Shown here in pieces: positions 24,482 through 34,400 of a stretch of DNA of 42,862 nt; position 1 is the stretch's first letter; every line of letters begins with the position of its first letter. The position numbers were made by a program, and so were the translations under genes. The DNA lies in assembly GCA_020723325.1 (NCBI GenBank), contig DYJD01000045.1, positions 1 through 42,862 of the forward strand, in the 5' to 3' direction. Source of the DNA: Desulfosudis oleivorans. GTDB lineage: Bacteria; Desulfobacterota; Desulfobacteria; Desulfobacterales; SURF-7. A model generated the notes under the pieces. That model saw nothing but the letters and a program-made list of their open reading frames with translations. It made no database searches and was not told the DNA's origin.

Positions 24482-26428
24482 TTAAAAACCAGCCGCTTTT
24501 AATAGCTTAGCATGATCTTGATATACCTGTACCGGATCTGGAGCGCCTACGGCTCTAAAACACGGTAATCCCAACATATGATTTTGCTCATCCGCATGGT
24601 TCCATTTATATTCCACCCCGGATGGACCCGTAAGATATTCTCCGAACTTGGCACTATTTACCGGAATAAAAGCATCCGTTTTCCCGGTATAACCAATTCC
24701 ATTACGCAGCCCCCAGTAACCACCATTATCAAGCATATCTTTACCATTTGCAGCTTTTCCAGCTTTTCCATGCAGACAAGAATTCAAACAATTCATTTGT
24801 TGAATGAGTTTAAAGTTCCCTAACGCCTCCAATAAAAAGTTAAAATTTAGGATGTTCAAGTTCCAAGCATCTTTCAACATCGCATTTGTACTATCCAGGC
24901 CGTCTAATGTCATGTCTTGATAGCATGGGGGCAAGTCGTCCCAGTTCTGCCCTACAACGACATGAAACGAATTGAATAATTCAAGGGCCAAGTCAAATAG
25001 ATCAAAATCCAAACCCACCGTGATGCCACCCATATCCACCGACCTAAATCCTGTTAGATAGTCTGCCCAGCCGGTAAATGAATAGTATCGAATGGCATGG
25101 GGGTGATTGGCGGCTGTCCGGGTGCCAAGTCCATTCCCATAAATCGGGCCGGTCTGAATAGTGGTATTGGCACCATAGGCTTGGTTATAGTCAGTGGTTA
25201 TGTCTTTATTAATTTCTTCCTCTGAAATTGGATATAGAGCTTTTATTTCATTTTTTTCCGCGGTAGTTAGTACATATTTTGCACCAGTGGGTAAGGCTTC
25301 GCATGGATATTTGAATTTATTAAATATATACATCTTTTTTTGTGTAAAGTCCTCTGCCACTTTCCGAAACTCTTGAGTACCAAGCGCTGCCTCCCAATTG
25401 GTGTTATTACCAATCCATTCTCGATGTCCGCTAAACGCAGCTACAAATGCACCTAGACCCTGAAATAATTTTTGAGCCCTATCCCAAAATGCTTGGCCGG
25501 AACCAATACCCTTGTTTTTTTCCAACATGGCCAAAAATTGAAAAGCGCCATCCGCTGTAGGAGTTCCAAAATGAGGTCCTGCTACGGTCGTAAACGACGC
25601 CACCCTGCTACCGGTTCTAGCCGATACTTCATTTGGAGGATACATCGATTTAAACATTTTTGCGAGGTATGCTACTGCGACACGTGATGTTGTAGCACCG
25701 TGGCTGTGAGCGATAATATTCACTTTTAATTTGGCAAAGTTATTAAAGGAAAGATCGTTCAACCAAAGCCACCATTGAATATAATTGGCCAGATACCACC
25801 CCCGGTCTTCTGTGTTCTGCCATGCTGAAAGTGACACATCTTCGATATATTGATTATTATTCTCTCTAAGTTTATCGGCGACTAAATGAAAATATTCCAC
25901 ATCAAAAACACCAGTTTGGCCAGGGTTGAGCTCCTTTTGAAATATAAAATTGATCGGATCAAGCTTGCTATATCCATTAACACCCGGGACTATAAAAATG
26001 GGGTATTTCGTAGGGGCATTATTTAAATTAATATTTAATGTGATTAACTTTTCGCTGGTTTCCGTCCAAAAAATGAAATTACGTTTGACACGAAGCTTAA
26101 TTTGATGCGCCCCTGCAATATACCATCTTTTTGAAGAAATCGGTATGTAGTAGGTTGAAGTATCTTTATCGCCTGTATCAGATAAAGGTACGAATGTGCT
26201 CTCTCCAGCCCATTTTATTTGCCAAGTAATAGTATCTGGCCAATTCCACCAACCATATTCCAAGGAAATTTTATCGCCAACTCCTTGGTTTGCTACATTG
26301 TTCAAATCGTTAGCCCATTTACCATTCACCAAAAAATCAAAAGAAAAACCAGCCGCTGCATTCCCGGCAGAAACAAATAGCAATGCACAGCTGAAAAAAA
26401 TAATTGTTGTGAATCTCAATTGTTTCAT
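24482..26428 (-). CDS. Secreted triacylglycerol lipase (family I type), first pair
   Basis: A 648-residue exported alpha/beta-hydrolase. Signal peptide ends near AGNAAAG. Residues about 28-135 look like an extra Ig-like beta domain (ISLEYGWWNWPDTITWQIKW). The lipase core begins at YPIFIVPGVNGYSK near 148; Ser242 in IIAHSHGATTSR is the nucleophile, TDAFIPVNSAKFG near the C terminus carries the acid, and WNHADEQNHMLGL carries the His, in the same order and context as Pseudomonas and Burkholderia lipases that need a foldase. An insertion of about 150 residues lies between Ser and Asp. ATG 26428 is chosen because of GGAGG seven bases upstream; the longer frame would put that site inside the gene. 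AT-rich compared with the second lipase. Confidence 0.88.
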   Translation of the reverse strand: MKQLRFTTIIFFSCALLFVSAGNAAAGFSFDFLVNGKWANDLNNVANQGVGDKISLEYGWWNWPDTITWQIKWAGESTFVPLSDTGDKDTSTYYIPISSKRWYIAGAHQIKLRVKRNFIFWTETSEKLITLNINLNNAPTKYPIFIVPGVNGYSKLDPINFIFQKELNPGQTGVFDVEYFHLVADKLRENNNQYIEDVSLSAWQNTEDRGWYLANYIQWWLWLNDLSFNNFAKLKVNIIAHSHGATTSRVAVAYLAKMFKSMYPPNEVSARTGSRVASFTTVAGPHFGTPTADGAFQFLAMLEKNKGIGSGQAFWDRAQKLFQGLGAFVAAFSGHREWIGNNTNWEAALGTQEFRKVAEDFTQKKMYIFNKFKYPCEALPTGAKYVLTTAEKNEIKALYPISEEEINKDITTDYNQAYGANTTIQTGPIYGNGLGTRTAANHPHAIRYYSFTGWADYLTGFRSVDMGGITVGLDFDLFDLALELFNSFHVVVGQNWDDLPPCYQDMTLDGLDSTNAMLKDAWNLNILNFNFLLEALGNFKLIQQMNCLNSCLHGKAGKAANGKDMLDNGGYWGLRNGIGYTGKTDAFIPVNSAKFGEYLTGPSGVEYKWNHADEQNHMLGLPCFRAVGAPDPVQVYQDHAKLLKAAGF

Positions 26429-26890
26429 AACCCAACCTCCTTTTTTCATAAAGCTAAACCCAATGCTTATCTTTATAAATATTGGCATATGTTCAACATG
26501 TTATTAAAAAGTAAATCTTGTAAGGACACTTAAACCCATCTCTCCTTTGTTAACACTGTTTTATCAAATAAACAAAAAAACCACAACCCTAAAAAATTCA
26601 GAATAAAATATGGATTATTGATCCACATTTTTGTGTCACCGACATGCTTGATAGCTATACCCAATATCAGACCATGTTGTTTCATTGTTTTGGCATACCC
26701 CTTTCTGAATTCTTGCAACTTTCCTTCGATACCTCCCTTCTGCATTTTTTGTTGTAATAGATAGTGGTTATACAAAAAGATACCAGACTATATGCCCCCA
26801 ATCTTGATTTTTTCATCACAGGTTTTTGCGAACGAATTCAATTTGCGCGAAAGTCGATCAGAGATAGAAAACAATCGCTATAGAAATGTA
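26429..26890 (-). other. Long AT-rich leader of the first lipase gene
   Basis: If the box and -10 near 26900-26960 are the promoter, the lipase mRNA has an unusually long leader of about 460 bases. A short frame with a TTG start (26775 down to 26530) lies in it, but I see no family in it and no convincing ribosome site, so I do not call it a gene. A Shine-Dalgarno-like AAGGGAGGT occurs near 26735. Confidence 0.4.
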
Positions 26891-26896
26891 TTTTTC

Positions 26897-26960
26897 ATAG
26901 TACAAATGTTGGAAAAAGAACACTAGGAGAAACCCTATTTTTTCGATAAGGAAAACCCTA
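26897..26960 (-). promoter_or_regulatory. Tandem TAGGG boxes with -10, first lipase promoter
   Basis: Read on the minus strand, TAGGGTTTTCC starts at 26960 and TAGGGTTTCTCC starts at 26937, 23 bases apart, about two helical turns. TACTAT, a fair -10 hexamer, begins 35 bases after the start of the second box (26902-26897). The same arrangement precedes the second lipase. The GGG-TTTT-CCC core is itself an inverted repeat, as expected of a NarL/LuxR-type dimer site. That the regulator at 30741 binds here is inference. Confidence 0.6.
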
Positions 26961-27246
26961 TTTCTTAGATTGATTAAATCTGATCATAAAATGAACAAAA
27001 ATTGAAAAAACTACAAGTATACAGGTATTCATTTCACTGATACATCATTTCAAACCAGAATGATTCTTGACCGCCAAGCATCCATACGATATCATTTGGC
27101 TAAAAATAAATTCTTATTCGCCTACTTATAGCAATACTGAATACACCTCCATGTTGAAAAAAATTATGTTTTACCTGACCTCTGACTATTGTCAGCTCCG
27201 CCCTGGAGGAGCTGATTACACCCGTTATTCCACTCCGAAAACCCAC

Positions 27247-27831
27247 ATGGCCTTTCTGTTGTCGATGGTCGCGCTGCTCACTTTTATCTGCGATGCCGCT
27301 GCGACGGATTTTTACTGCAACAACAAAATCATTTCCGTGGGCGACGCGAAATACGATGTCCTCACGAAATGCAGCCCGGATTTTACCGATGGTTTTGAAA
27401 GCGAGCTGATTCAAAAAACCGGCCAAAATGAATGGCGCAAAATGAAAGTCAAACGGGAAACCTTTTTGTATAATTTCGGCCCCAATGCCTTCGTGCGAAT
27501 CGTCATCATTGAAAACGACCGGGTGGTTGAAATCAAAACCGGTGAGTATGGCTGTGCTGAAAAGGATATCGGCGCCTTTGCCGGTGATGATGCCAAAATC
27601 AAAACCGGCATGACCTCCCTGGAAGTCAGCCTGCGCTGGGGAGCCCCGACATATCGTTCGGACAAACAGGAAGAACGGTTTGTCAGGCTTGCCGATGGCA
27701 GCTTCATGAAAAATGCGGTAACCATCTCCGAATGGTTCTACAACCTCGGACCTGACCGGCTCACACGAATCCTCACGTTTGAAAACAGTCAATTATCTCA
27801 AATTCGCAATGGAGATTATGGCTCGGAGTAG
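27247..27831 (+). CDS. Exported DUF2845-type protein
   Basis: A protein of 194 residues from this start. MAFLLSMVALLTFICDAAAT is a signal-like hydrophobic stretch. The mature part begins TDFYCNNKIISVGDAKYDVL, the DUF2845 pattern (Cys...V-G-D-x-x-x-x-V-L-x-K-C), and contains two similar halves: FLYNFGPNAFVRIVIIEN with IKTGEYG, and WFYNLGPDRLTRILTFEN with IRNGDYG. The fold resembles outer-membrane assembly lipoprotein (BamE/SmpA-like) domains; function unknown. The start is uncertain: the frame is open up to 27067, with another ATG at 27151, and none has a good ribosome site. It overlaps or abuts the next gene, so they are probably co-transcribed. GC content returns to the backbone level here. 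Confidence 0.65.
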   Translation: MAFLLSMVALLTFICDAAATDFYCNNKIISVGDAKYDVLTKCSPDFTDGFESELIQKTGQNEWRKMKVKRETFLYNFGPNAFVRIVIIENDRVVEIKTGEYGCAEKDIGAFAGDDAKIKTGMTSLEVSLRWGAPTYRSDKQEERFVRLADGSFMKNAVTISEWFYNLGPDRLTRILTFENSQLSQIRNGDYGSE

Positions 27832-27853
27832 TGGCGAAATCGGGGTATTCGCG

Positions 27854-28300
27854 ATGCTTAAAAGGAAAATCAGGAACTCAGTCCGCCAACCCGTTATCGG
27901 ACCATTGCTGGGAAATCGCTTTGTGTCCGTTTCGGTATTTCTGTTCAGCGCCATTCAGTTGATCATTGTGCGACTGCATCTCCCCGGCTGGCCGTGCGTT
28001 TTTCACGATGCCACCGGAATCCCGTGCCCGGGCTGCGGTTTATCACGAGCAATGGTCGCCCTGCTTCAGGGAGATCTGGAATCAATGGTGCGTCTGCATC
28101 TTTTCGCATTGCCGGCATTAATTGCAACCGGCCTGATCGGGATAGCCTGGATTCTTCCGGCTCAAACCCGCCATGCCTTGGCCCGGTTCATTGAAAGAAT
28201 GGAGATCAATACCGGTTTGACCGCCGGATTGGGTTTTCTTTTGGTTATATACTGGCTGTGCCGTCTGGTCTTCATGAGCGCGACGCTCTACGGGCTCTAA
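27854..28300 (+). CDS. DUF2752 membrane protein
   Basis: A 148-residue membrane protein with about three hydrophobic helices. The DUF2752 signature is clear: CVFHDATGIPCPGCGLSRAM followed by L-x-x-GD and a later H-x-F-A (RLHLFALPAL). The paired Cys in PCPGCG are conserved in the family; the role is unknown. ATG 27854 is my choice; ATG 27818 in the same frame overlaps the previous stop and is also possible. Follows the DUF2845 gene directly. Confidence 0.75.
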   Translation: MLKRKIRNSVRQPVIGPLLGNRFVSVSVFLFSAIQLIIVRLHLPGWPCVFHDATGIPCPGCGLSRAMVALLQGDLESMVRLHLFALPALIATGLIGIAWILPAQTRHALARFIERMEINTGLTAGLGFLLVIYWLCRLVFMSATLYGL

Positions 28301-28347
28301 CCAGGCTTCACCATGTTCACCCCCCAAACAGAAAAGGAGAAACGAAA

Positions 28348-28617
28348 ATGGTAGCATTGCTAGGACTGCTCAGCACGGCGATTGGTCTCGCGTCCCTCGT
28401 ATTATGGATTATGACCCTTGTGAAGATGTTCACGGACAAAGTCGATGGTAGTGTTGTAAAGGGAATTTTCGGCATTATCTGCGGTATCTATGCTTTTATT
28501 TGGGGTTGGCAGCATCATGAAAAATACAACCGAAAAAATTTCATGCTCATCTGGACTGCCCTGATCGTTGTCGGCTTGTTATTGAATGTGATGTTGCAAT
28601 CCATGGCCCAATCATAA
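28348..28617 (+). CDS. Small membrane protein
   Basis: An 89-residue protein with three hydrophobic stretches (about residues 4-28, 38-53 and 67-83) separated by short charged loops. AAAGGAGAAACGAAA before the ATG gives a clear start. I do not recognise a family; small TM proteins of this type often sit beside DUF2752. It ends four bases from the convergent foldase stop. Confidence 0.65.
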   Translation: MVALLGLLSTAIGLASLVLWIMTLVKMFTDKVDGSVVKGIFGIICGIYAFIWGWQHHEKYNRKNFMLIWTALIVVGLLLNVMLQSMAQS

Positions 28618-28621
28618 CCAA

Positions 28622-29482
28622 TCAGTTCTGCACCTGCAGGGTCTCAGTCTTTTTTTCCGCTTCCATCCGCAGACGGCGGGCCTCCCGCCGTCTTGCCTGC
28701 AGGCGCTCCGGCAGCATCTGTTCAAAGGCCGCCATCTGCTTCTGTTTCTCTTTCGGGCTCAGATCGGGGTTGAAATTGAGTTCAATCAATTTCAGTGAAT
28801 ACTGATCATAAGCCTCTTCCTCGCTGAAAAAAGCGGAAACAACCTCAGAGGCCATGAACTGCCGGCGCAGCTCCCCACGGGTTTCCAAGGCCGCCCGGAT
28901 GGTGGCGACTTTTTCAGCCGGATCCATTAGGCTCTCAAGTCCCGCCATCCGGGAATAGGGTTGATTTCCGGCCAAGGCGTTTTTATAGGCAATGAAATCG
29001 TCTAAAATCTTTTCAGCCTGCCCGGCGGCAAATTGGGGCAGTCGCCGGCCAAGGTATTCCCGGATGCGGGCAATGCTGGTCTCCCGCGGCTCCTCATTGG
29101 ATCCGGCCAAAAAAAAATCGAATACATGGAGGATGTCCCGGGAAATGACCAGATTGCCGTATTCATCTACTTCCAGTTTTCCCGGAACTTCAACCCCCCT
29201 GAGGGAAACCGGCATGGGGCCATGGGCGGATTCATATCCTAAAAAATCGTTGGGGTTGTCCTGATCTTTGCGGGGAACGGCTGCGCTTTTTGACATCGGC
29301 GCTGCCGCCGGAAATGATTTGCTGGCGGGTGTTTCCACCGGCTTTTTGCGATTGACCTCGACTTCCGGCACCTGTTTCGAAACACTGCGGAAAAAGGCAT
29401 ACCAGACTCCAACGCTTCCGATTGCTACCAAAGCCAAACAAACCAGTATTGTCACCCGTTTTTTCATTGCCTGTTCTTTCAT
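28622..29482 (-). CDS. Lipase-specific foldase (lipase chaperone), second pair
   Basis: A 286-residue counterpart of the foldase at 23282. One N-terminal anchor (VTILVCLALVAIGSVGVWYA), a polar linker, and then the first mini-domain (YESAHGPMPVSLRGVEVPGK) and NLVISRDILHVFDFFLAGS, where F-D-F-F-L of the conserved R-x-x-F-D-(F/Y) motif is kept but its Arg position is Leu. The rest is helical and rich in Glu, Gln and Arg, ending LQARRREARRLRMEAEKKTE-like. It is shorter than usual foldases (about 340). It begins six bases after the second lipase stop; ATG 29482 or 29467 could be used. Composition matches the GC-rich backbone, unlike the first pair. Confidence 0.82.
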   Translation of the reverse strand: MKEQAMKKRVTILVCLALVAIGSVGVWYAFFRSVSKQVPEVEVNRKKPVETPASKSFPAAAPMSKSAAVPRKDQDNPNDFLGYESAHGPMPVSLRGVEVPGKLEVDEYGNLVISRDILHVFDFFLAGSNEEPRETSIARIREYLGRRLPQFAAGQAEKILDDFIAYKNALAGNQPYSRMAGLESLMDPAEKVATIRAALETRGELRRQFMASEVVSAFFSEEEAYDQYSLKLIELNFNPDLSPKEKQKQMAAFEQMLPERLQARRREARRLRMEAEKKTETLQVQN

Positions 29483-29488
29483 TATCCC

Positions 29489-30589
29489 TTACAACCCCAT
29501 GTTTTTCAAACGGTTGGCATGATTGCGCACCACCGTGACCGGGTTTGCCGACCAGGGCCAACGCAGCCCCAGGGTGTGATTGATCTCATCCACGTGGTTC
29601 CAATAGTAATCGCTGCACAGATTGTTGCCGAAATTGGCGCTGGCAACCGGTATAAAAGCATCGGCATCGCCATAGTAACTATAGCCCTCGTTCATTTTAT
29701 TGGTGGCCACCAGGAACAGGTCAACCACATCAAAGATATTGGTGATATTGCCATGGCCGATATTGCCGGTCCAGGAGAAGAAATAAATATGGCCGGAACG
29801 ATGTTCGGCGGTGACCGGATCATTGAATTCCATCCAGCCGTCAGGCGCGCCGTTGTTCGTGCATAATCCTCCATATCCGCCGCTTAAGCCCTCGTTGTAT
29901 ACTTTTTGGCCGTTCTGTAGGCTGTAGGGCAGACCAGGGCAGGGAAAATTTTGGTTGAAAGCCGTGATACCGTCTTTACGGAAGTGATTAACGGTAAGCC
30001 ATGTATCCTGGGTGCCGATATATTCCCAATGCCCGGAGAGGAAAGCAATCAGATCGCCCATGAAAAAATTGATGCCGCCGGCCAGGAAATTCTGGGTGTT
30101 CTGATCCATGCAATCCCAGGCGAAATCCGCCGAGGGCGTGCCTTTGTGCGGCCCGGCAATGGTGGTCAGGGAAGCCACTTTGTCCGGGTGACGGTTCATG
30201 AAATAACGGGAGGTGGTGGAACCATGGCTGTGGGCGATGATGTTCACCTTGGAAAAGACCTGGCCCCATCTGTTCTGTCCGTTCATGAAGGCCAGGATGA
30301 GCCTTTCCAACTGGGGCCCGCGCAGATTTTCAGCATTATGATCAGGCAACACTTCACCTTCGTAAACCCCGTTCCAGCCGGTCAGGGCCACCTGATAGAC
30401 CTTGGCGCCATGATCTTCCAGGTCGTCCACCATACCGTACCAATAGTCCACAATACCTAAAAGAGAGTCAAAGCCGGTGACCCCTGGAACCAGAACAATG
30501 GGATATTGGGTTTTGGCATAATCGTCGGCCCATGCACTTGCCCCCACCAACATGAAAACAACTAAAAACACCAATCCGATCTTGCGCAT
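29489..30589 (-). CDS. Secreted triacylglycerol lipase (family I type), second pair
   Basis: A 366-residue exported lipase. Signal peptide ends at ASAWA-DD. The core starts KTQYPIVLVPGVTGFDSLLG; Ser121 in IIAHSHGSTTSR is the nucleophile, followed by YFMNRHPDKVASLTTIAGPH; YGDADAFIPVASANFG carries the Asp, and YWNHVDEINHTLGL carries the His and the Asp of the calcium site known from Pseudomonas and Burkholderia lipases. It is a compact, standard form without the Ig-like domain and large insertion of the first lipase. ATG 30589 is chosen for AGGAGG eight bases upstream and because the signal peptide starts there. It should depend on the foldase gene that follows it. Confidence 0.92.
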   Translation of the reverse strand: MRKIGLVFLVVFMLVGASAWADDYAKTQYPIVLVPGVTGFDSLLGIVDYWYGMVDDLEDHGAKVYQVALTGWNGVYEGEVLPDHNAENLRGPQLERLILAFMNGQNRWGQVFSKVNIIAHSHGSTTSRYFMNRHPDKVASLTTIAGPHKGTPSADFAWDCMDQNTQNFLAGGINFFMGDLIAFLSGHWEYIGTQDTWLTVNHFRKDGITAFNQNFPCPGLPYSLQNGQKVYNEGLSGGYGGLCTNNGAPDGWMEFNDPVTAEHRSGHIYFFSWTGNIGHGNITNIFDVVDLFLVATNKMNEGYSYYGDADAFIPVASANFGNNLCSDYYWNHVDEINHTLGLRWPWSANPVTVVRNHANRLKNMGL

Positions 30590-30664
30590 TACTGTTTCCT
30601 CCTGTTGTTGATATTGAACTGTACCATTCCGCATGCCAGGCTGCGCCTGCCATGCTGTATCTTT

Positions 30665-30726
30665 ATGGTATTCAATCAGGAGAAAACAATTCGGGAAAAC
30701 CCTAATTTCGGGACGGAAAGCCCCTA
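30665..30726 (-). promoter_or_regulatory. Tandem TAGGG boxes with -10, second lipase promoter
   Basis: On the minus strand, TAGGGGCTTTCC starts at 30726 and TAGGGTTTTCCC starts at 30704, 22 bases apart. TACCAT begins 34 bases after the start of the proximal box. After the proximal box, GAATTGTTTTCTC is shared, with two changes, with the box at 37436. The layout matches that before the first lipase. The leader would be about 70 bases. Confidence 0.6.
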
Positions 30727-30740
30727 TTTTCCGGCAGGCA

Positions 30741-31397
30741 TCACATATCCAAGGTGGTAAGGCCTTCCTGCAGGGCATATTTGGTCAGTTTGGCGATACT
30801 GTGAATTTGGAGTTTGTCCATGATCTGCTTGCGGTGGGCTTCCACGGTTTTCATGCCGATACAGAGCCTCGCGGCAATTTCCTTGGTTTTCATGCCTTCG
30901 GCAATCAATTGCAGGACTTCACGTTCCCGGGATGTGAGTTCGACATGGGGTGAATCCTTGTCCACCTGCAGGCGCTTGAGATAATCCTCCATGACCACAT
31001 CGCTGATGGCCGGACTGATATAAATACGGTTTTTCAAAATGGTGGCAATGGCCGTTACCAGTTCGTCAAAGGCGCAATTCTTCAGCAGATAACCGGAAGC
31101 GCCGGCTTTGAGCATGCCCACCACATAAGTTCGGTGGGAATGCATGGAAAGGGCCAGGACTTTGATGTTCGGGGAATCCATAATGATCTGGCGGGTGGCT
31201 TCCATACCGTTCATGCCGGGCATGCTGACATCCATGACCACCACCATGGGCGCTTTTTCCTTGGCCAACTTGACGGCAGTTTGACCGTTGTCGGTTTCGG
31301 CAATGACTTTCAGCTTGGGTTGCTGCTCGATGAGGTGACGCAGACCATCCCTGGTTATCTGATGATCGTCCGCCAGTAAAATGGTGATATCCCCCAT
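30741..31397 (-). CDS. NarL/FixJ-type response regulator
   Basis: A 218-residue two-component regulator. Receiver domain at residues 3-120 with Asp10-Asp11, phospho-acceptor Asp56 in VVVMDVSMPGMNG and Lys106 region LLKN; LuxR-type helix-turn-helix at about 152-210 (LTSREREVLQLIAEGMKTKE, IGMKTVEAHRKQIMDKL). GGAGG lies before the ATG. It follows the giant hybrid kinase on the same strand, 89 bases downstream, whose HisKA_3-type core is the class that pairs with NarL regulators, so they are almost surely partners. The boxes upstream of the adjacent lipase are candidate targets. Confidence 0.93.
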   Translation of the reverse strand: MGDITILLADDHQITRDGLRHLIEQQPKLKVIAETDNGQTAVKLAKEKAPMVVVMDVSMPGMNGMEATRQIIMDSPNIKVLALSMHSHRTYVVGMLKAGASGYLLKNCAFDELVTAIATILKNRIYISPAISDVVMEDYLKRLQVDKDSPHVELTSREREVLQLIAEGMKTKEIAARLCIGMKTVEAHRKQIMDKLQIHSIAKLTKYALQEGLTTLDM

Positions 31398-31445
31398 GCC
31401 TGCCTCCGGTTATTGATTTTCGGGCCTTAATCGGCGTTTCAGCCA

Positions 31446-31477
31446 TGTGAGAGCGGCTTCCAGCCGCGATAAGGCCG
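31446..31477. repeat. GAGCGGCTTCCAGCCGCGA element, copy A
   Basis: A short inverted repeat (GCGGCT-TCC-AGCCGC at 31453-31467) in the gap between kinase and regulator genes. The flanking bases also match copy B at 37288-37320, so this is a REP-like dispersed unit rather than chance. In the transcript it would form a small hairpin between the two cistrons. Confidence 0.7.
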
Positions 31478-31486
31478 AAACATTGA

Positions 31487-34400
31487 TTAAAGCCGCTTTT
31501 CGTCGGGCTTCAACGGCAATGATAGCGCCACCCGTGTGCCTTGCCCCGGCTTGGAATGGATTTCAATGGTCCCGCCCATGGCCCGCACCCTTTCCCGGAT
31601 GGAGAAAAGCCCGAACCCATGGTTTTGGCCGGAATCCGGGTGGCCTTGGGTTTGGTCAAAACCCATGCCGTCGTCGGCGATGACAATATCCAGAAATTCA
31701 TTGCGGCGTCCAATGGCGACTTTTGCATGTTTGGCGCGGGCATGCTTGACCACGTTGAAAATCAATTCCCGGATGGCCTGGTATATCAAGATCCGGGTAG
31801 TATCATCCAGCGGCTTGGGTTGCAGGTCGTCTTCAAATTCAATGGAAATGCCATGCTCTTTTTCCGTTTTTTCCGCCAGCCAATCCACGGCGGCTTCAAG
31901 CCCGATATCGTATAAAATATGGGGACTGATTTCAAAAGTCAATGAGCGCGTATTTTGAATGGACTGATCAATCAGACTCTGAATTTCCTGCCAGGTATCC
32001 AAAAGTCCGCCGGCGGCGGCTATCTCCCGCAGGGTTCCCAGCTTGTTCACGGTATTGGCCAGGGCATGGCCGATGCCGTCATGCAATCCCACGGCAATGC
32101 GGCGGCGTTCCTTTTCTTCTGCAAGAATCAATTCCGAGGATAAGGAACGCAGTTGGTCCTGGTAAATGCCGAGCTCCTCGGCGCTGCGTTTTGCGGCGCA
32201 GGCATTGGCCAGGATTTCAGACAGGGTGCGCAACAGGCGGATATAATCCTGATCCCAGGTCTTGGCCTGGTGTACGGCATCAAACCCCATGAAGCCGATG
32301 AGGCGATTCCCGTGGGCCATGGGTACCCAGACAAAGGAACGCACATCAATGCTCTCCAGAAAGTTCCGGAATGCGCCCAGGGTGGCCGGCAGGGCCTCCA
32401 AACTGGGGATATGAATGATTTCAAAGCACTCCAACCTGGATTGCAGCCAGGGAAAGGAATTCATGGGAATCTGCTGCAATTGAGCGGTGCGGGGGGTGAT
32501 GTGCGGCGCGTGCCAGAGATTGGTTTCGCTGATGGTTTTGCCGTCTTTTGAAATCTGAAAAACGTAGCAGCGGTCTTCGTTTACGAATTGACCCAGCAAT
32601 GCCAAGGCCTGGTCAATGCCGGTATGAAATTCCGTGGGTGCCAGCTTGATGAAGCTTGCGGAAATGGCGGCGATCACCTGCTCGATTTTCAGGCGATACG
32701 ATAGTTGGGACTCGAGCCGGGCCAGGTTGTCATACAACCGGGCGTTTTCCATGGATATGGCAGCCTGGGCAGACAAGACCTGCAGGATCTCGATGCGCTT
32801 GGGCGTAAACGCGTTGGCGGTTATGTTGTTTTCCAGGTATAGGATGGCCGTCAATTCGGTTTGCCGGATCACCGGCAGGCACAGAATGGATCTGGGTGCA
32901 TACTTGCGAAGATAGGCAGTGGCGGCTCCGGCTTCTTCCGAGGCATCATCAATCAACATGGGCCGGCTGGTGCGACGCACGTAATTGACCACCTCCGGCA
33001 GCAGTATGGTTTCCTGATCATGAATGGACCGGGGCGAATTTAAAAAAGCAATATCCTGGTCCACCTCGGCTGCTGCCTTTAAATGGAGTTGATCCTGTTC
33101 AACGGTCAGGAATAGTATGCGGCTGGCTCCGGCTGTTTCCATCAGAATGGCCAGAAATTTTTTAACCAGTTCCGCCATTATGATTTCTTTGGAAATGGTT
33201 TGGGAGGCCTGCAGGACTGCCGGGAAATCAATCCGGTCCGCAAATACCGTACCTTTTTTTTCGGGCTCGCTTTGTAACAAGTCCCCATATTGCTCTTTGA
33301 GGTGGTCGACCTTGGCCCGCGCCCCCCAGCTTTCATAGCCGCGTTGGGCCTCCTTTAAATAACTTTTGGCTACGCGAGGATTGTGCAACCCAAGAAAAAA
33401 AATCGCCGTGCGTTCATTGGCCAGGGCCTCTTCCTGAACAAAACCGTTTTCCCCAGACAAGGCAATGGCCTTATCGTAACATTGCATGGCTTCCGTCTGC
33501 TGGCCGGTCACCCGCAAGTACTCGGCTTCCACCAGATAGAATTTATGCAGATTATTGGCCGGTGAATAACGAGCCCATTTCTTCAGTCTTTTTTGATTGG
33601 ACTGGACGCGCTTCCGGATCTGCCTTTTTTCATGGCTGGAGGCTTGGGAAAACAGGGAAAGAAGAATCAATGAGTCATAAAAGCTGATGAGCACAACGCC
33701 CACAGTGGCGGCCAGGGCGTCTTGATAGGCCGGCACTGCTTCCATATGGATTTTGGCCTGGGCATAGCGGTGGAACAGATAGTGCAAATAGGCCTTGCTG
33801 AAAAACAGGTTTCCCAGCACCGTGCGGTCTTTGGTCTGAATGTGACGCGGCAGCATCTCGTCTTCTATATAAGCCGGGCCGTTCAAAGCACAAGGATCAT
33901 CTGCCGTGCCCAGCAGATTCAGCACGATTTGCCAGGTAATGGCATGCCAGGAAAGGGTGGTCTGCTGACGGATTTTTTGAATGGCAAGATGGTTCCTGCG
34001 CAACTGCTTTTCAAGGGCGTTAAGTTCCTTGCCGACACAATAGGTGTGATAATCATGAATAAACAGGCAAAAAGCCGCGCTCTCCAGGTTGCCGGTGCGC
34101 AGCCCGATTTCATAGCCGGAAAGGGCCGGCTCAAGGGTGGTCCGCAGATGCTCCTGCCAATGGCGGATAAAACAGTTAAAAATAAAAATGGTATTGGAAC
34201 GGTGATCCTCGGCATTGAACTCATCCAGCAAGCGCAATCCCAGCCGGCCAAAGCGATAGCCCTTGTCTATATCCGCCAAGGCCCCAGGCAGAGCGCACAG
34301 AATCAGCCCGTATATGGTATAGGCAAAGGCCGACTCAGGTGCGTTACCGTAGCGCAACGAAAAATCCACCTGCTGGAAAACCACCAGGGGGTACAGGGCC

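Noticed and set aside
26530-26775. 81-residue minus-strand frame in the first lipase leader
   Set aside because: TTG start without a ribosome site, AT-rich, no family; kept only as a note under the leader.
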